From contig JAKCWW010001018.1 in the NCBI GenBank assembly GCA_026260175.1, forward strand, positions 19,638 to 83,637: a stretch of DNA of 64,000 nt, written 5' to 3'. Shown piece after piece: positions 23,801 to 36,041 of this stretch. The translations under genes and the position numbers were made by a program. This stretch comes from Reticulitermes lucifugus (Eukaryota > Arthropoda > Insecta > Blattodea > Rhinotermitidae). A model generated the notes under the pieces. It made no database searches. It saw only the letters and a list, made by a program, of their open reading frames with translations, and was not told the origin of the DNA. Positions within the stretch are counted from its first letter, which is position 1. Each line of letters opens with the position of its first letter.

Positions 23801-26800
23801 AATTAATGGCAGTATTTCATCTTCTAAGTAGCACTGATTGACATGACAATGTGTGAATGATAAACTGGAAGGGATGCAGAAGGAAACTGTCATGGCATGT
23901 ACCTGCAGTCACCGAGGAAAACCGTAAGAATCATGTTAGGACAACGGACCTTCAGGCTAAGATTTGAAATTAGGACCTCCCATATCTATGGATTTCTAAC
24001 CATACAACTGAAATTTTCACTTACAATCTGATACTCAAGATACTTTCTTCGACTGAGTCTGTCCACAGATTTACACTTAATTCAACAACATAATATTTAC
24101 ATTTTTATATCGTGACATTCAAATTCAGGTGTGCCATGAAGTCATGTTATGGTTCCAGGTAGCACTGATGTGGGAACAAAGCTGTGACAAAGAATGTGAT
24201 GGAAGTTAGATCACAACACAGTTCTGACATATATTACTTGCAGGCCACTCTCTTGTAAATTTCTCAACTCATGGATCACCAGTAACTGCCTCCCCTGTCT
24301 TTTGTTCACTATGTAGTATGTGTGAATGTCATGATCAATGCATAACAAAAAAATGAACAACCGTAACCATCTGATATGCGTTTGGAGAAACAAAAAAAAA
24401 AAAAAAGTAAGACACTTTCATTCAAAACTAAAGCTAACATCCTTTCCTTGCATAGTTAACACTTATGTAAAGAAGGGATGGATATATGAATATAAGCATG
24501 GCAGGTGAGTAAACTTTATAACCATTAACCATCAAAGAATAGGATATCTCTGAGAACCAGGAAGAAGGGATTTAACTTCCCCACTCAGAATTTAATCTGA
24601 GCCTTTTACATAAATTACATAGTAGGCATCCCAAGGTTGTGCTAAGCACAACATCAATAGGAAACTTTATTACAAGACAATACTTTCAGTTTCTTTTTCA
24701 AATTTTCTACATGGGAAACTGACTCATTCATTTTAACTATCACCATGCTCTAAACAAATCTGAACAATAAACAAGTTTATGATAAAAATAAAACATTTCC
24801 AAGTGTACTTAAAAACTTTAATAATCATAACGAAGAATAATGTAAAATATAAATTTTGTACAGATACATAAATAAACACAAGAACAGAAATTACAAGTAG
24901 AAATATAGGTCATCAGGTTCACAATTCAACATACTGTATATAAATGTGGGAAATCTAATTTTTTACACTTTCTACAGCATATGTACATTTTTTAAAACTT
25001 GCACATGTAGGTATGTAACCCAAAATGACCACTTGTAGGGATAAAATTTGTCCTGGCCACACTGAAATGGATATTGCCATCATAAATTTGAAGCTTCAGC
25101 TTACACACATTTCTTAATCCAAGTAACTATGCAGTGCATCTGGGCAGGTTTGTTCCATTACTCAAAAGGTTTTCAGAGAATATTTTTATGTTCTGCTTAA
25201 ATTTTTATTAAAATGATGATGTACTTAGTCTGACATAAGTGACACGTTTTAACTACAAAAACACTTTAGTTGCTGTTGTCCTAATGTTTTAATCAGCAGA
25301 TGCATATTAAGTGACCAGCTTAACCTATCGAATTGCCTATGCAACTGAAATTTATACAGAAATGCTGTCAGCATATCAATTTTTGTGTAATCAAATATCC
25401 ACAAATTCTTTTAAGTACTTCATATGACTCCACTTATTTACATTTATTTCTATACACTAAATTCAGGTAAAAAAAAACATTTTGGAGACGATTTACTATT
25501 GTTCAGAGCTACGTATTAACTATCACGAGTAATTCATACACTGAAAAATAAACATATGACTGGCAAAGTAAATGTAACAGGACTATGAACATCACAGCCT
25601 TCTTGCATGTGACGCCGTGCAGTCTGGTAGAAACTTACCTACATATGCAACATACTCCTCCACTTCAAAGATGGAGCTAGTACATTCCTCCGAAATGTCA
25701 GTCAATTTCTAACAGACTACATGGCGTCACATTCCAAAAAATGGTAATCTTTATAGTCCGTGCCATGTAAACCTCAAATCTCATGTAACTTGAATGACTT
25801 CCATCTGCCATAGTCCCCACACACAATGAAATTCAAAGTGCATGCGCTCTAGAACACTTTGACAAATACACACAAAAGTCAGTGGAATAAGAGGGTTGTA
25901 CAACAAACCATATGCGATACATTCTTTCACACAGTAATGTCGCTGTCCTCTGCAGGGAAAAATCCTCCATGTTGAAACAATCTGAAGTCAAGACAAGCTT
26001 GCACGGTACTTACACAGGCAAATTTAATTTAAACGTAAAATCATGCAAAATGTGTCCATTATATATGATGGAAGACATACATTTCATTTTTCCTAGAACA
26101 CATACACAGAGGGCAAAGACACAGTGACTCTCTACAAAGATAAACACTGCATTTATAACTACTGTTTGCAAAGTTTGGTGTAGTGTTTAGTAGTTCATAT
26201 GTTGTGTGAATTAGGTAGTAGTATTACATAATACGATAGGACAAGGAAACAATGTGTACAGCTACAATGACGTGTGTTCTGGTGGAGGGGGGCAGGAGGG
26301 GCAAAGAATGTGGAGAGCTTCACAAGGATTCTACAGCAAACTGTTAATAGCCATCAATTATGCACCTTCATTTAACATTAATTTACAAAAACAAACTCGA
26401 AATCAAACTTGACGTTATCCCACAATCTTCTCCAATTACAAGTCTTCATATTTCTTCACTTAATATTACTAATTCACATTATGACTTTTGTCATGTATGC
26501 TGGATCTGAGACATACTAATGTGTATGTAGTCTTCTATGCATCTGAGATTACTTTGTAGTCTGTAGATTAATCCTGGCATCATTACTTAAATTTCCATTT
26601 AATTAACAATCATAAATATGCACAAAGATTTATGTCGTCCAGTTCCTGCCCTTCCTGATTCTCTTGGAAGTTTTTGAAGGCACATTCTAAACCAAATTTT
26701 AAATTGGTATTAATTGCATTTTAAATCACTTTACAAACTCCACAGTTTACAGATTTAACTGTACAGGAATATCAAACACACAATGAACAGCACACCAAGG

Positions 26801-29138
26801 CCTTGGTTATGCCCTAGTTGTGTTCCTGAAAAAGTGGGCATAAATAAAAAATTACATTCCCATAAGAAAAATAAAAGGCTTACTGCCTTACAACCAGCCA
26901 AAAAATGTTAAACCGAAAATGAGAGGGCATAAATTAAGAAGTGATGTAAATTGGTAGCAGGCATTAAAACAAAAAGGTATAAAACAAGGCCTTGGTGTAC
27001 TTCCAAAATTACCATCTGCTGAGTCCTATAATATTGGCCGGTCATTATGTAACAATGTGAAAATGTAAGACTAAATAAAACTCTTGTTGCATCTGCAAAC
27101 TATACTTCACCTCAAGTCTGTGGTAACTATGGACCATACCAATCCTTATTCACATTTAGTACACTTGGCATCATTCTGAGTGTTATTCAGTAGCCCTCTT
27201 GAAAATGCTTAAACCTTCAGAATGCTTGTGCATGAGACAGAGACTTACTCCTATAAGCTGCTGGTAACACTTCACATTTCAGCAGGGTTAGTCTGCAACT
27301 TTACACAAAATTTTATGTTGACATGATGTTCCACTTTGAGGTTTCCAATGGAGCAATGAACCATGTTGCACAAAGCACATCCATACAAACAAGAATGTCA
27401 TACCATCTAGTCAGAGTGCACTGGACTGTGAAGGTGAATGAGGTGTGACAAGACAGCATGAAATTATTGAAGCACAGGACAATCAAGATTTTGGGAAGAG
27501 TATTTTGAGGTTGGCACTGGCATTAAGTTGCCTAACCATGAATAAAAGAGATGTTGGTGCTGGTAACGGCAGTACAAAATAAATTTCCCTCATATCAATC
27601 CCTGGGCAGGCCACTAGTTACAGAGAAACAGGTTACTTTGCTTGAGGTAAAGTATAAAAATCACCGGCCACTTCAATCCTCAAAATTAAATTGCTGCACT
27701 TGTTCTGCATGAGAAATAAAGAAGAGAGTATAAAAGCATCATGTGGGACTTTGTTACAGTATTTTGAACATTACCACATCAAATCCAAGCTGTGATGTGG
27801 TATAACAGATCTGCTGATTTTCTGAATCGGTAAACATCTCATCAAACATACTTGTAACAGAAAGGATTTGTTTTGCTCTTTCCTGCAGTGTATGGATGAT
27901 GAAATCCATGGCAAGCACCATACAGATCACTAGGCCAGCAGAAGTACAATTTAAAAGAGCAGCATATTATTAAAGGTTAAATGATAATACCAAATTTAGC
28001 AAGTTTACAGTTATTTATGCCCTCCTGCACCCTTCAGCATTACCAGAAATGCTGAACTTAGGGCCATATATGAAGCAGTGCTCAACAGCCGACATAAAAA
28101 AATAAATGATTTTACTCCCAGAGCATAAGAATTTTCAACTACTTTTACCATTAAAAATAATTTATTTTAAGAGACCCCCATGATATAGAGCAAAGTATGG
28201 TGGACTTCAAAAAGAAACAGAGAAAATTATACAAGGTATGTCACAATTTTTATTAATGACTGAAAGGTCATTAGACAAAACATGCTGCACATATGGGAAC
28301 AGGATGTATGTCTAAAATTTGGTTGTGAAACCAAGCACAAGAGACGACACACAGGACCTACGTTTATATGGGCAGATAATATTAAACCATATCTCAGAAC
28401 AGTACAATGCTTTCAACAGACCCACCTCAGTGTCCTGTGGCAGATTATAGAAATTGAATTATAATTTTTTATATATATTTATGATCCTCCAACACTTATT
28501 GTTCCACTTAAATTATCAGAACTCCATTTAAAGCTTTAATTACCACTTTAATAAGTTTTATGTTCAAAAACTTGACTCTACATTAGGACTGAAAATGAAT
28601 ATGGTGAATTGCAGGGGGCATTACAAACTACTCTGATGACATAAAAGCAAATATTTCAAACAAGGGAAAGATGGTAAAATTGTTATGTGTATGCTGATTA
28701 AAACAGAACAAAGTTTATAAAACCTGATAGGAAGAAATAACAGCAAGAGTGGGGAAAATGATGGGGAGGTATGTCGGAGCTACAACAACCACAGGCAGCA
28801 GAGATCCAGTTTTAATAACAAATGCCACAGCACAACACAAGTCTCAAAAAAGAACTGGAATTATGTCAAAACACAATCAAGTAGGGGAAAATAATAAAGG
28901 ATGATTTAAATTTATAGGTCATGTGATACAGTCAAATACAGAATAACTTTCACAAAACCTGCCTCCCCCCCCCTCCAAAAAAAAAAGCTGCATCAATAAA
29001 GCATCTGAATATGGAACAGAATTATGGAAGCTTTGGAAGTGAAAATATAGCTGAACTCCTTCAATACATTACACAAAGCAGACCATACTTATCGCACTGT
29101 TCTTTTGGCACATACTACCAAAACCCATGCCACCTTGA
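20830..29138. other. Long intergenic stretch, no gene recognised
   Basis: About 8 kb of AT-rich DNA. ORFs here are short and lack splice context or protein-like motifs. One foldback relic (25.6 kb), a poly(A) run (24391-24405) and scattered short homopolymers are all that I can name. Part of it could be 3' UTR of the giant - strand gene. Confidence 0.5.
25605..25740. repeat. Foldback relic, second family
   Basis: TGTGACGCCGTGCAGTCTGG (25609 on) is mirrored by CAGACTACATGGCGTCACA about 90 bp later. Between them lies AAAGATGGAGCTAGTACATTCCTCCGAAATGTCAG, the family's core. Confidence 0.5.
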
Positions 29139-29377
29139 TTAACCTTCAAACGACCGGGTTGGTATGTAAATTTTAGTGCATGGTTTATGATCAACATATT
29201 ATTTGAACAGAAAAAGATAAAACTGTGAAATAAATGGCACTTTGTGGAAAACAAAAGAGATTATGCAGCATATCTTAAAAATGCAGTAAATGTCCTTGTT
29301 GTCTAAATATATAGTGAATTTCTGGGGGTGTTTACTTTTACATGCATTTGCATATGTGAACATAGGTCATTTGAAGG
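29139..29377 (+). mobile_element. piggyBac-type MITE, copy 1
   Basis: Starts TTAA (29139-29142) then CCTTCAAACGACCGGGTTGG; ends TTTGAAGG, with the right TTAA lost. Interior ATTATTTGAACAGAAAAAGA is shared with the copies at 53.3 and 57.1 kb in the same orientation. Confidence 0.65.
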
Positions 29378-29814
29378 CTACTAATATTTGGTTTAAAATA
29401 TATTCATGGAAAGTAATAAACAGCAGAATTCTCCTGTTAAATGTATGGAGAAAAAAAAACTATCTCTCTCTCTCTCAGACACCAAATATTCATGTCGTAA
29501 ATTTTTTTTACGATTATTTTTAAACCTATTCTCTACAAGTTAGTGGTATTCAATATAGATCAATACACATTGTTTACATAAAGACAAACCCTTATTTCAA
29601 CCTCTATATTTATAAAGCTCCCCTGATGTCTGTGCTGTTATATTCCTATTAGTACAGCACCTAAGATTATGACAGCACCACATCTCACTGAAATGTGATG
29701 CATCAATCAAGCACAGAAGTGCAGAGATGAATATACAGCCAGCAATAAAAAACCAACTTCTTTGAGACTAAGGCACCTAAAACATACATGCCATTAAAAA
29801 TAAAGTTGAGGATT

Positions 29815-29920
29815 TGGGTCTTCTGGGGTGTGACACTGTCACTGGGTGAGAGGTTCCTTACATTTTGAAGAAGACCTGAATCCTCAGCAACACTGCTGTG
29901 AGAACCTCACACCTCACATT
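29815..29920. repeat. Second-family foldback relic
   Basis: TTGAGGATTTGGGTCTTCTGG with an approximate mirror GAAGAAGACCTGAATCCTCAG. Similar arms at 19.1 kb. Confidence 0.42.
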
Positions 29921-30919
29921 TTTTTTAGTCACAACATATTTCTCAGGTATGTGATATAATTAATCAATGTACGTCTTCCGGAGCAGCAGTTTTTGGTCCA
30001 CTATATTTCTTTCTCAGACTTTCACTCTACCAACAATATCATACAACACAAAGTGAGGTCAGTATGAAGCTATAAGTAGCAGGAGCATGCAGCAAATTTC
30101 AATACTTTATTGTACCTTCTGAGTTACATTCTCTAGTCAGTGAGTCACCTACAATTCCACACAGTTTCTCCACTGCTGTATGAACTTCATAAACCAAGCT
30201 GTAGACAAAACATGCGAAGATCTGAGGGCTGGACTTGCTGCTGGATGTGCTCACCCTGGTCTACCCTTACATAAATTCCTTCATTGGCACACATGATAGT
30301 AACTGCTGGGAGCTAAGTCTGGATTACACGAAATGCTGAAGCACTCGAGTTATTTTCTACAGAACATTGTTTTTCGGAACAGTAGTGCTGAATTACAATC
30401 TTTAATAATATGAAGTAAAATGCAACAATCAGTGTTATGCCAGTTGGTAAGAAACCCAGAACTGTCCAAGAAGACAGTGTTCAAATGTTTTGGCATAAGT
30501 GAACTTGAGTGTTGCAGTCTCCTACTTTCTGGCCTATAGTAGTATTCCTACATATTCCTGCAGTGCTGGAGATGTGCTTCACATACAACTCAGGCAATTC
30601 TTCTGGTCCATGTCCAGCTGTTTTGGCATCCATATGTAAAACATTTCTATTATCCTAATGATTATTTCCACAAATCCAGATAATTTAATGTGTTTACAAT
30701 ATAGACTTAAAAATATGAACATGTGATAACAATGTACAACATGCCAACTTTGGCATAACTTAGAACAGATTTCTGATCTGAAGAGAGATGCACACACCAT
30801 CCAAACACCATGGATCATGAAAGATCTCCGAACACTGCAGACAACCAACCATACACGTATTTCAGTAATTAGATACTTCGTAACATACTTCTGTACATCT
30901 GCATTCAGTGCTGCTACCT

Positions 30920-30920
<1 letters not shown>

Positions 30921-30957
<37 letters not shown>
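30921..30957. repeat. (AAT)n microsatellite
   Basis: About twelve uninterrupted AAT units. Confidence 0.9.
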
Positions 30958-30959
30958 GC

Positions 30960-33135
30960 ACTTGAATGCTGAAATACTTTGTTACCATATGGGAAAAGCA
31001 CGTAGCATGGAATGTGTCAGGTGTCATAATTGCATCCCAAATGCATTAAAAAAAAGTAAAGAAAGTAAAAAGTAAAAAAAAGTCAATTTTGAGATTCAAT
31101 GTATGCTCCTTGTACCCTATTACAAATTATGTTTCCTTACTTTTACTGTGGATTACATTTATTATTTGCTAATTTCTTTTAATGGCTGAAATAGTAAAAC
31201 ACACCTGTGCTGAGTTAAATTTGTACAGAAACATATGTCAGAATTTTTTTTGTTTCATTCACTATAAGGAGGCAGTATATGTGCAAAATTTCAGAAATAT
31301 CTTTGATCATAACCAAGTTGTGATAACGAAACCTCAAAGCTGTTGCTGTTCATTACAAATTAGTAAATAAAACTTTCATTAAAAATCTCAACAAATAAAA
31401 TATATGGTATACACTGTAACTCCTGTCTTATTGTACAGTACATTTAAAAAAGTAATTAAAGTGCAATATCACTCAAATGTACCCCAAAAATTATGGTAAC
31501 TTACAAAATATGGTATTAAGGTACTCGTGCTACAAAATTAATTAAATTAAGACTTCCATCATATATTACAACATGTAACTACAAAAATAATGTCATGCAA
31601 GTAGGGCTATGGCATCAGAAAATCAATCACCACAGATAAAATAATCAGTATTCAGGAAGAGTTCAAGCAAAGTCCATTACATACAATTTCAAGACAAGAC
31701 AGGATGTTTTAATGCACGTGTTATGCCTTTACTTTTAAAAAATTTAAATATTTTGCCATTTTCTGCACACAAAAAGTATATTTAAATGTTTATTTACATG
31801 TGTGTATTCTTATTTACAACAAAACTGCCTGGACTGTCTCAATTTGAGCTGTAAGTTTTCCACAAAATTAAATACAAGTTATTTGCCATAAGCAGAAAAT
31901 CATAGTAATTAACTGTTCCCAGTAATGATGGGCCCGGAACTCATTTTACCTCATACAATAGGACAGATCAGACCAATGTGTACTTCATACAGAAGTCAGA
32001 TTTACAGCATTTACTGTATGCAAATGCTCATCAGAATATCTGGTATGGTCTTCATCCAGTAGCTGGATCAAGGGCATTCATGTTGATGGATAAACCCAAA
32101 CAACACACATGCACTTAGCAAACACATAGAAACAGCATAATATCCATTACATTGGCATTTCCAAGAGTTGATTTTGATGATGCAGCCAGACAGTTCAAAT
32201 CTCTTGTTTTTGTACTTCATACCCACAACTGGGATGTCACACAGTATACCAACATGAACTACACACACCATATGTGAACTGCGATGGTAATCAGGATCTT
32301 ACATCCTGCATTACATCTTTTTTAATTCAACATGTTACAGAATCCAGTTTGTAAGTGAATTTTATACAACACAGTATTCACAAAGACAAATGTAATACCT
32401 AACACCTTTATTGATCTGAGCCATTATGTAAATATTAGTGACACAGTTCCTGTTGATCTGGGCCATACACAAATGATACTGTTCATTGTAATTCAAGGCT
32501 GGAAGCAGAACCTTCCTGACTGCACCCAACAAACACAGCTCAATCACAACATGAAAAAACAATATGAATGTAAATTGTCCCGATTTTAATTTTCACACGA
32601 AGGCCATAAACATATGCGTGAATCGTTGAAAAAGCTTGAATGTCAATTTCAGCTTTACTTTTGTCTTCTGTTTCCATCAGAAGTAAGCTATTTAAGTGAT
32701 ACTACCACAAGAACTCTTAAAAATTTTTACTAAGCCACTGGACTAGTAGTCAGTTTCTGCATCTTATTTTACACAGTAAAATGCTTATTGAAAGACTGAT
32801 CATATTATTACAGGAGACTGTGATCGACACCATGTTTTATTTATATCTCATATGTATATATGTGTGTGTGTATGCACACATACATACATATACACATAGG
32901 TATGTAAGTATACATTTTGTACTAAAGTGAAGTTAATCTGTACCTCAGTTGAAATTGACTGTTTTGACTAGATTTTAACCAAGGTATGAAACCACACCAT
33001 ACAGTAGACTGTCCACCCAGAATATGTCACTTAACTTTGGCAATTTTCATGCAGCACTTGCCACAGAGTATGCATTTAGCTTTAAACTAAAATATGCACT
33101 GATGTCTAAAATTTGAACAGAAAAATGGAAAACCA
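30960..33135. other. 3' flank of the giant gene
   Basis: No coding frame recognised. It probably includes the giant gene's 3' UTR at its right end. A TATG/GTGT-rich tract lies at 32845-32905. Confidence 0.5.
32836..32841 (-). terminator. Possible poly(A) signal of the giant gene
   Basis: AATAAA on the - strand about 300 nt past the stop at 33136. Other AATAAA matches exist further down, so the true end is uncertain. Confidence 0.3.
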
Positions 33136-36041
33136 CTACCTTTTCTTTGTTATGCTCATTCTGCCAATTTGCTTAGGGGAGTGTCCTTTCTTGATGGATT
33201 TTTCAACCTTCACAATATGTTTCTTCTTCTTTGGTCGTTCAGGCGATCCACTGCAACACTGGCACTTCTTGATATGACCACGTCTCCGTGAAGATCTTGT
33301 AGGTTTCAAATGTGACTCACAAGTTCCTCCACTGGGACACTCATCTTTATCTTCAAAATGTAACTTTGAAATGAGCTCTTCTTCATCTGGAGTAGGCATT
33401 GTATTGGTTTCTACCATGGAAGTAGGTGCCAGCATAAGACTGAAAGGATCTGTACTTATATCTTCACAACCATCTCTGCCTCCCCGCTGTTTTGCACGTA
33501 ACCCTTGCTGCTTTTTGTAACTGTTGTCAACAGACGGGGACACAACTGCCGACTCCTTTGTTGGCACACTTATTTTGGAGAGGGAAGGAATGCCCTTGAA
33601 CTTTTTATCATGTAACAAACCACTTCGATCAAACCTGTGTCCTTCTCTGATTCGCCCACGTTTTGCATTAGATCCTATAAAATCTCTGTCTGTTCCATCT
33701 TCACTAAAAAATCTTTTGACCAAACGATTCTTTTTATTTGGAGGTCTTTTCTCAGAATCTGTTGGACTTTTCTCATCGATAAATTCCACACCATTTGTGC
33801 TGGACAGTTTCAATGTCCCATCAGTACTGCCTGGATTTGAATCTGGAACTTTATTAAGAACAGTAGGGAGCAGTGGGAATGATGCAGACTGAACACATGC
33901 AAGTGCTGAAGATGATGACTCATCATTACTGACCTCGACTACATCCACATCAGTATTGGCCCCTTCATCTAACTGAGAAGACATCCGAGAAGAGGGGCTC
34001 AATTCATCAGAATCTTCATCATCTGCACCAATTTTATCCTGGGAACTTGAAGAGTCCCATGTCTCTTGTGAATCTACATGGTCATTAAAATACTGGTAAG
34101 ATCTGTTGAGTTTTGCTTGTTTAATTGCTCGGTCAACCTCTTGCCGACTAGACGAAAGCTTCTTACCATACGTGTAAGTAAACTTTCGAGCAGCAGCAAG
34201 TGATGATAACGAGTCTCTTGCACTTGAACTTTCTAGAAGATTGGCAGGCAATGACAATGTTGTCGAGACTGGAGAAGGAATGGTTACATCCAATGAGGAA
34301 GCTACCATGCTAGTTGCAAAAGAATCTAATGTCACACTATCTTCACTTGAACTAGTGACAGGTAAATCTACTTTTGGTTCAACATTTGATTCACTTGGAA
34401 CAGCTGTAGTTACAGGCAGTATCTGCTTGGGACCATGATCTTGTGATTCTTCTGTGACTGTGTCTAAATGAGATAATGTAGCTCTTGGTGCAACACTCAG
34501 AGTCTTAGCTAAAATACTTGTTTCTGGTGATGAAGTCTTTTGGTCACTTATTAATGATCTTTCATTCCTATTACATTTGTCAGATGCAGACTCTACGGTG
34601 TGCTCACTGGATGAATCAAAAACTAGTCTAGCAGCAGCAACTTCTCTGGCCTCACATTTTGAACCTCTGTTCAATGATTCTTCCACTGAAGAGCTGCTCC
34701 GTGATATGTTCTTGGAAGCATTATTGAGAGAACAGTTTTGACCTGTTGAATTACCTTGCACATCTGTCTGAGCACTTAACTTCTCACCTCGCACATTAAC
34801 AGATGGGTTGTATCTGCCTCGTTCTTTACCTGCTGAACGATATTTCCAATCACTGTACGACTTTTTCGAACCAAAAGACCTGGTTTCACGCCTTGTTTCT
34901 AAATCCTCACAGACCTGATTATCCACAGAGAGGTTTTCATGAGATCCTTCCTGGCTACTTGATGAATATTCATTCCTGAAGTTTGAACCTGAGTATGGTT
35001 CTGTAGTTTCCACAGCTTGACTACAGGAAGCATCTTGTATTGTATGTTCGAAGCTAGGTGATGAATTCGGATCAAGCAGAAGGTCTGCTTCGGGGAATAG
35101 TTCACTGGTGCTGGGTTCATCCACACCCAAATCTTCACATTCTTCAGACAAACTTTTCTGCAACCTCAGTTCCCTCTCAAGTCTTACCATTTTTTGGTGC
35201 ATTTCTATTCGTTCCAATTTTTCTATTCGGCGTTTATCCTCTGTCTCGTTCTCTACCTTACGATATGTGTGAATTATATTGGGGTGAACATGCAGAGAAT
35301 TTGCGGCTACACCTGCTTTCCTGCCAATAGACACAAACTTGATGTCTGACAAGAATGAGCGTCTATCTTGTGAACCATCCTCCACCTCTCTGTCTACTAG
35401 ACGCAGTGCATTTCCCACCTGCTCTGTGGCCACGTCTGATTCATCCTTATGTACCACTGCAGGCTGCATGGCCAACTGTACTCGCTTCACCACTGGCATA
35501 TAACGCCAAGGTGAATCCCGGTTCTCAGAGGTCATCTTTGTTGATAATCGATACGGCATATCATTGACGTACTCAAGACGGTTTGATGACTTGGATGGAA
35601 TGTGGTATGTTCCCGCTTCTGTCGCACTCCCCGTTCCAGCTGCAAACTCAAGTGTCTGTGTTGTGTTCGTTCTGCACAATAATCCTGCCTTTGGCATAAT
35701 CTGACTTGTACACTCTGCATTAGATGCATGGCACACTGTACTGCTTTCTCGCCGTTTACAACTGCTAGAAGCCTTGCTGCAGCTGTTTGTTGAATTTGTC
35801 ACATCACTAGAAGAGGTACTACTGCTGCTACTGCTGCTGCTACTGCTGCTACTGCTATTACTGCTGTCACTGTTTTCAGGTATTTCCCCTTCCTTGCTTT
35901 TCTGTCTACTGTTTTCCACTAAGCAGAGATGGGAAGACCTGGACATTGTTGTACCCTCCTGACTGCTTGTCCCTATGCACACTGTAACTTCTTGTGAAGA
36001 TCCAGTTCTGTCTTGCAGAAACAATTCTTCATTCAGAGAAT
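33136..36041 (-). CDS. Giant gene 3' terminal exon (2,906 nt)
   Basis: Acceptor ATGCTCCAG|ATTCTCTG accepts phase 1 from the 6.9-kb exon and creates an Asn codon. 967 codons follow to TAG at 33138-33136. Visible parts: a poly-Ser run coded by AGC/AGT triplets (about 35806-35878); a charged, coiled-coil-like stretch RRIEKLERIEMHQKMVRLER (about 35160-35240); the segment SPWRYMPVVKRVQLAM; and a basic C-terminus with CQCCSG, HIKK and ending SITKKR. Although an ORF caller could start at a TTG near 36024, codons before it remain open to the acceptor, so this is an internal exon start. Confidence 0.9.
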
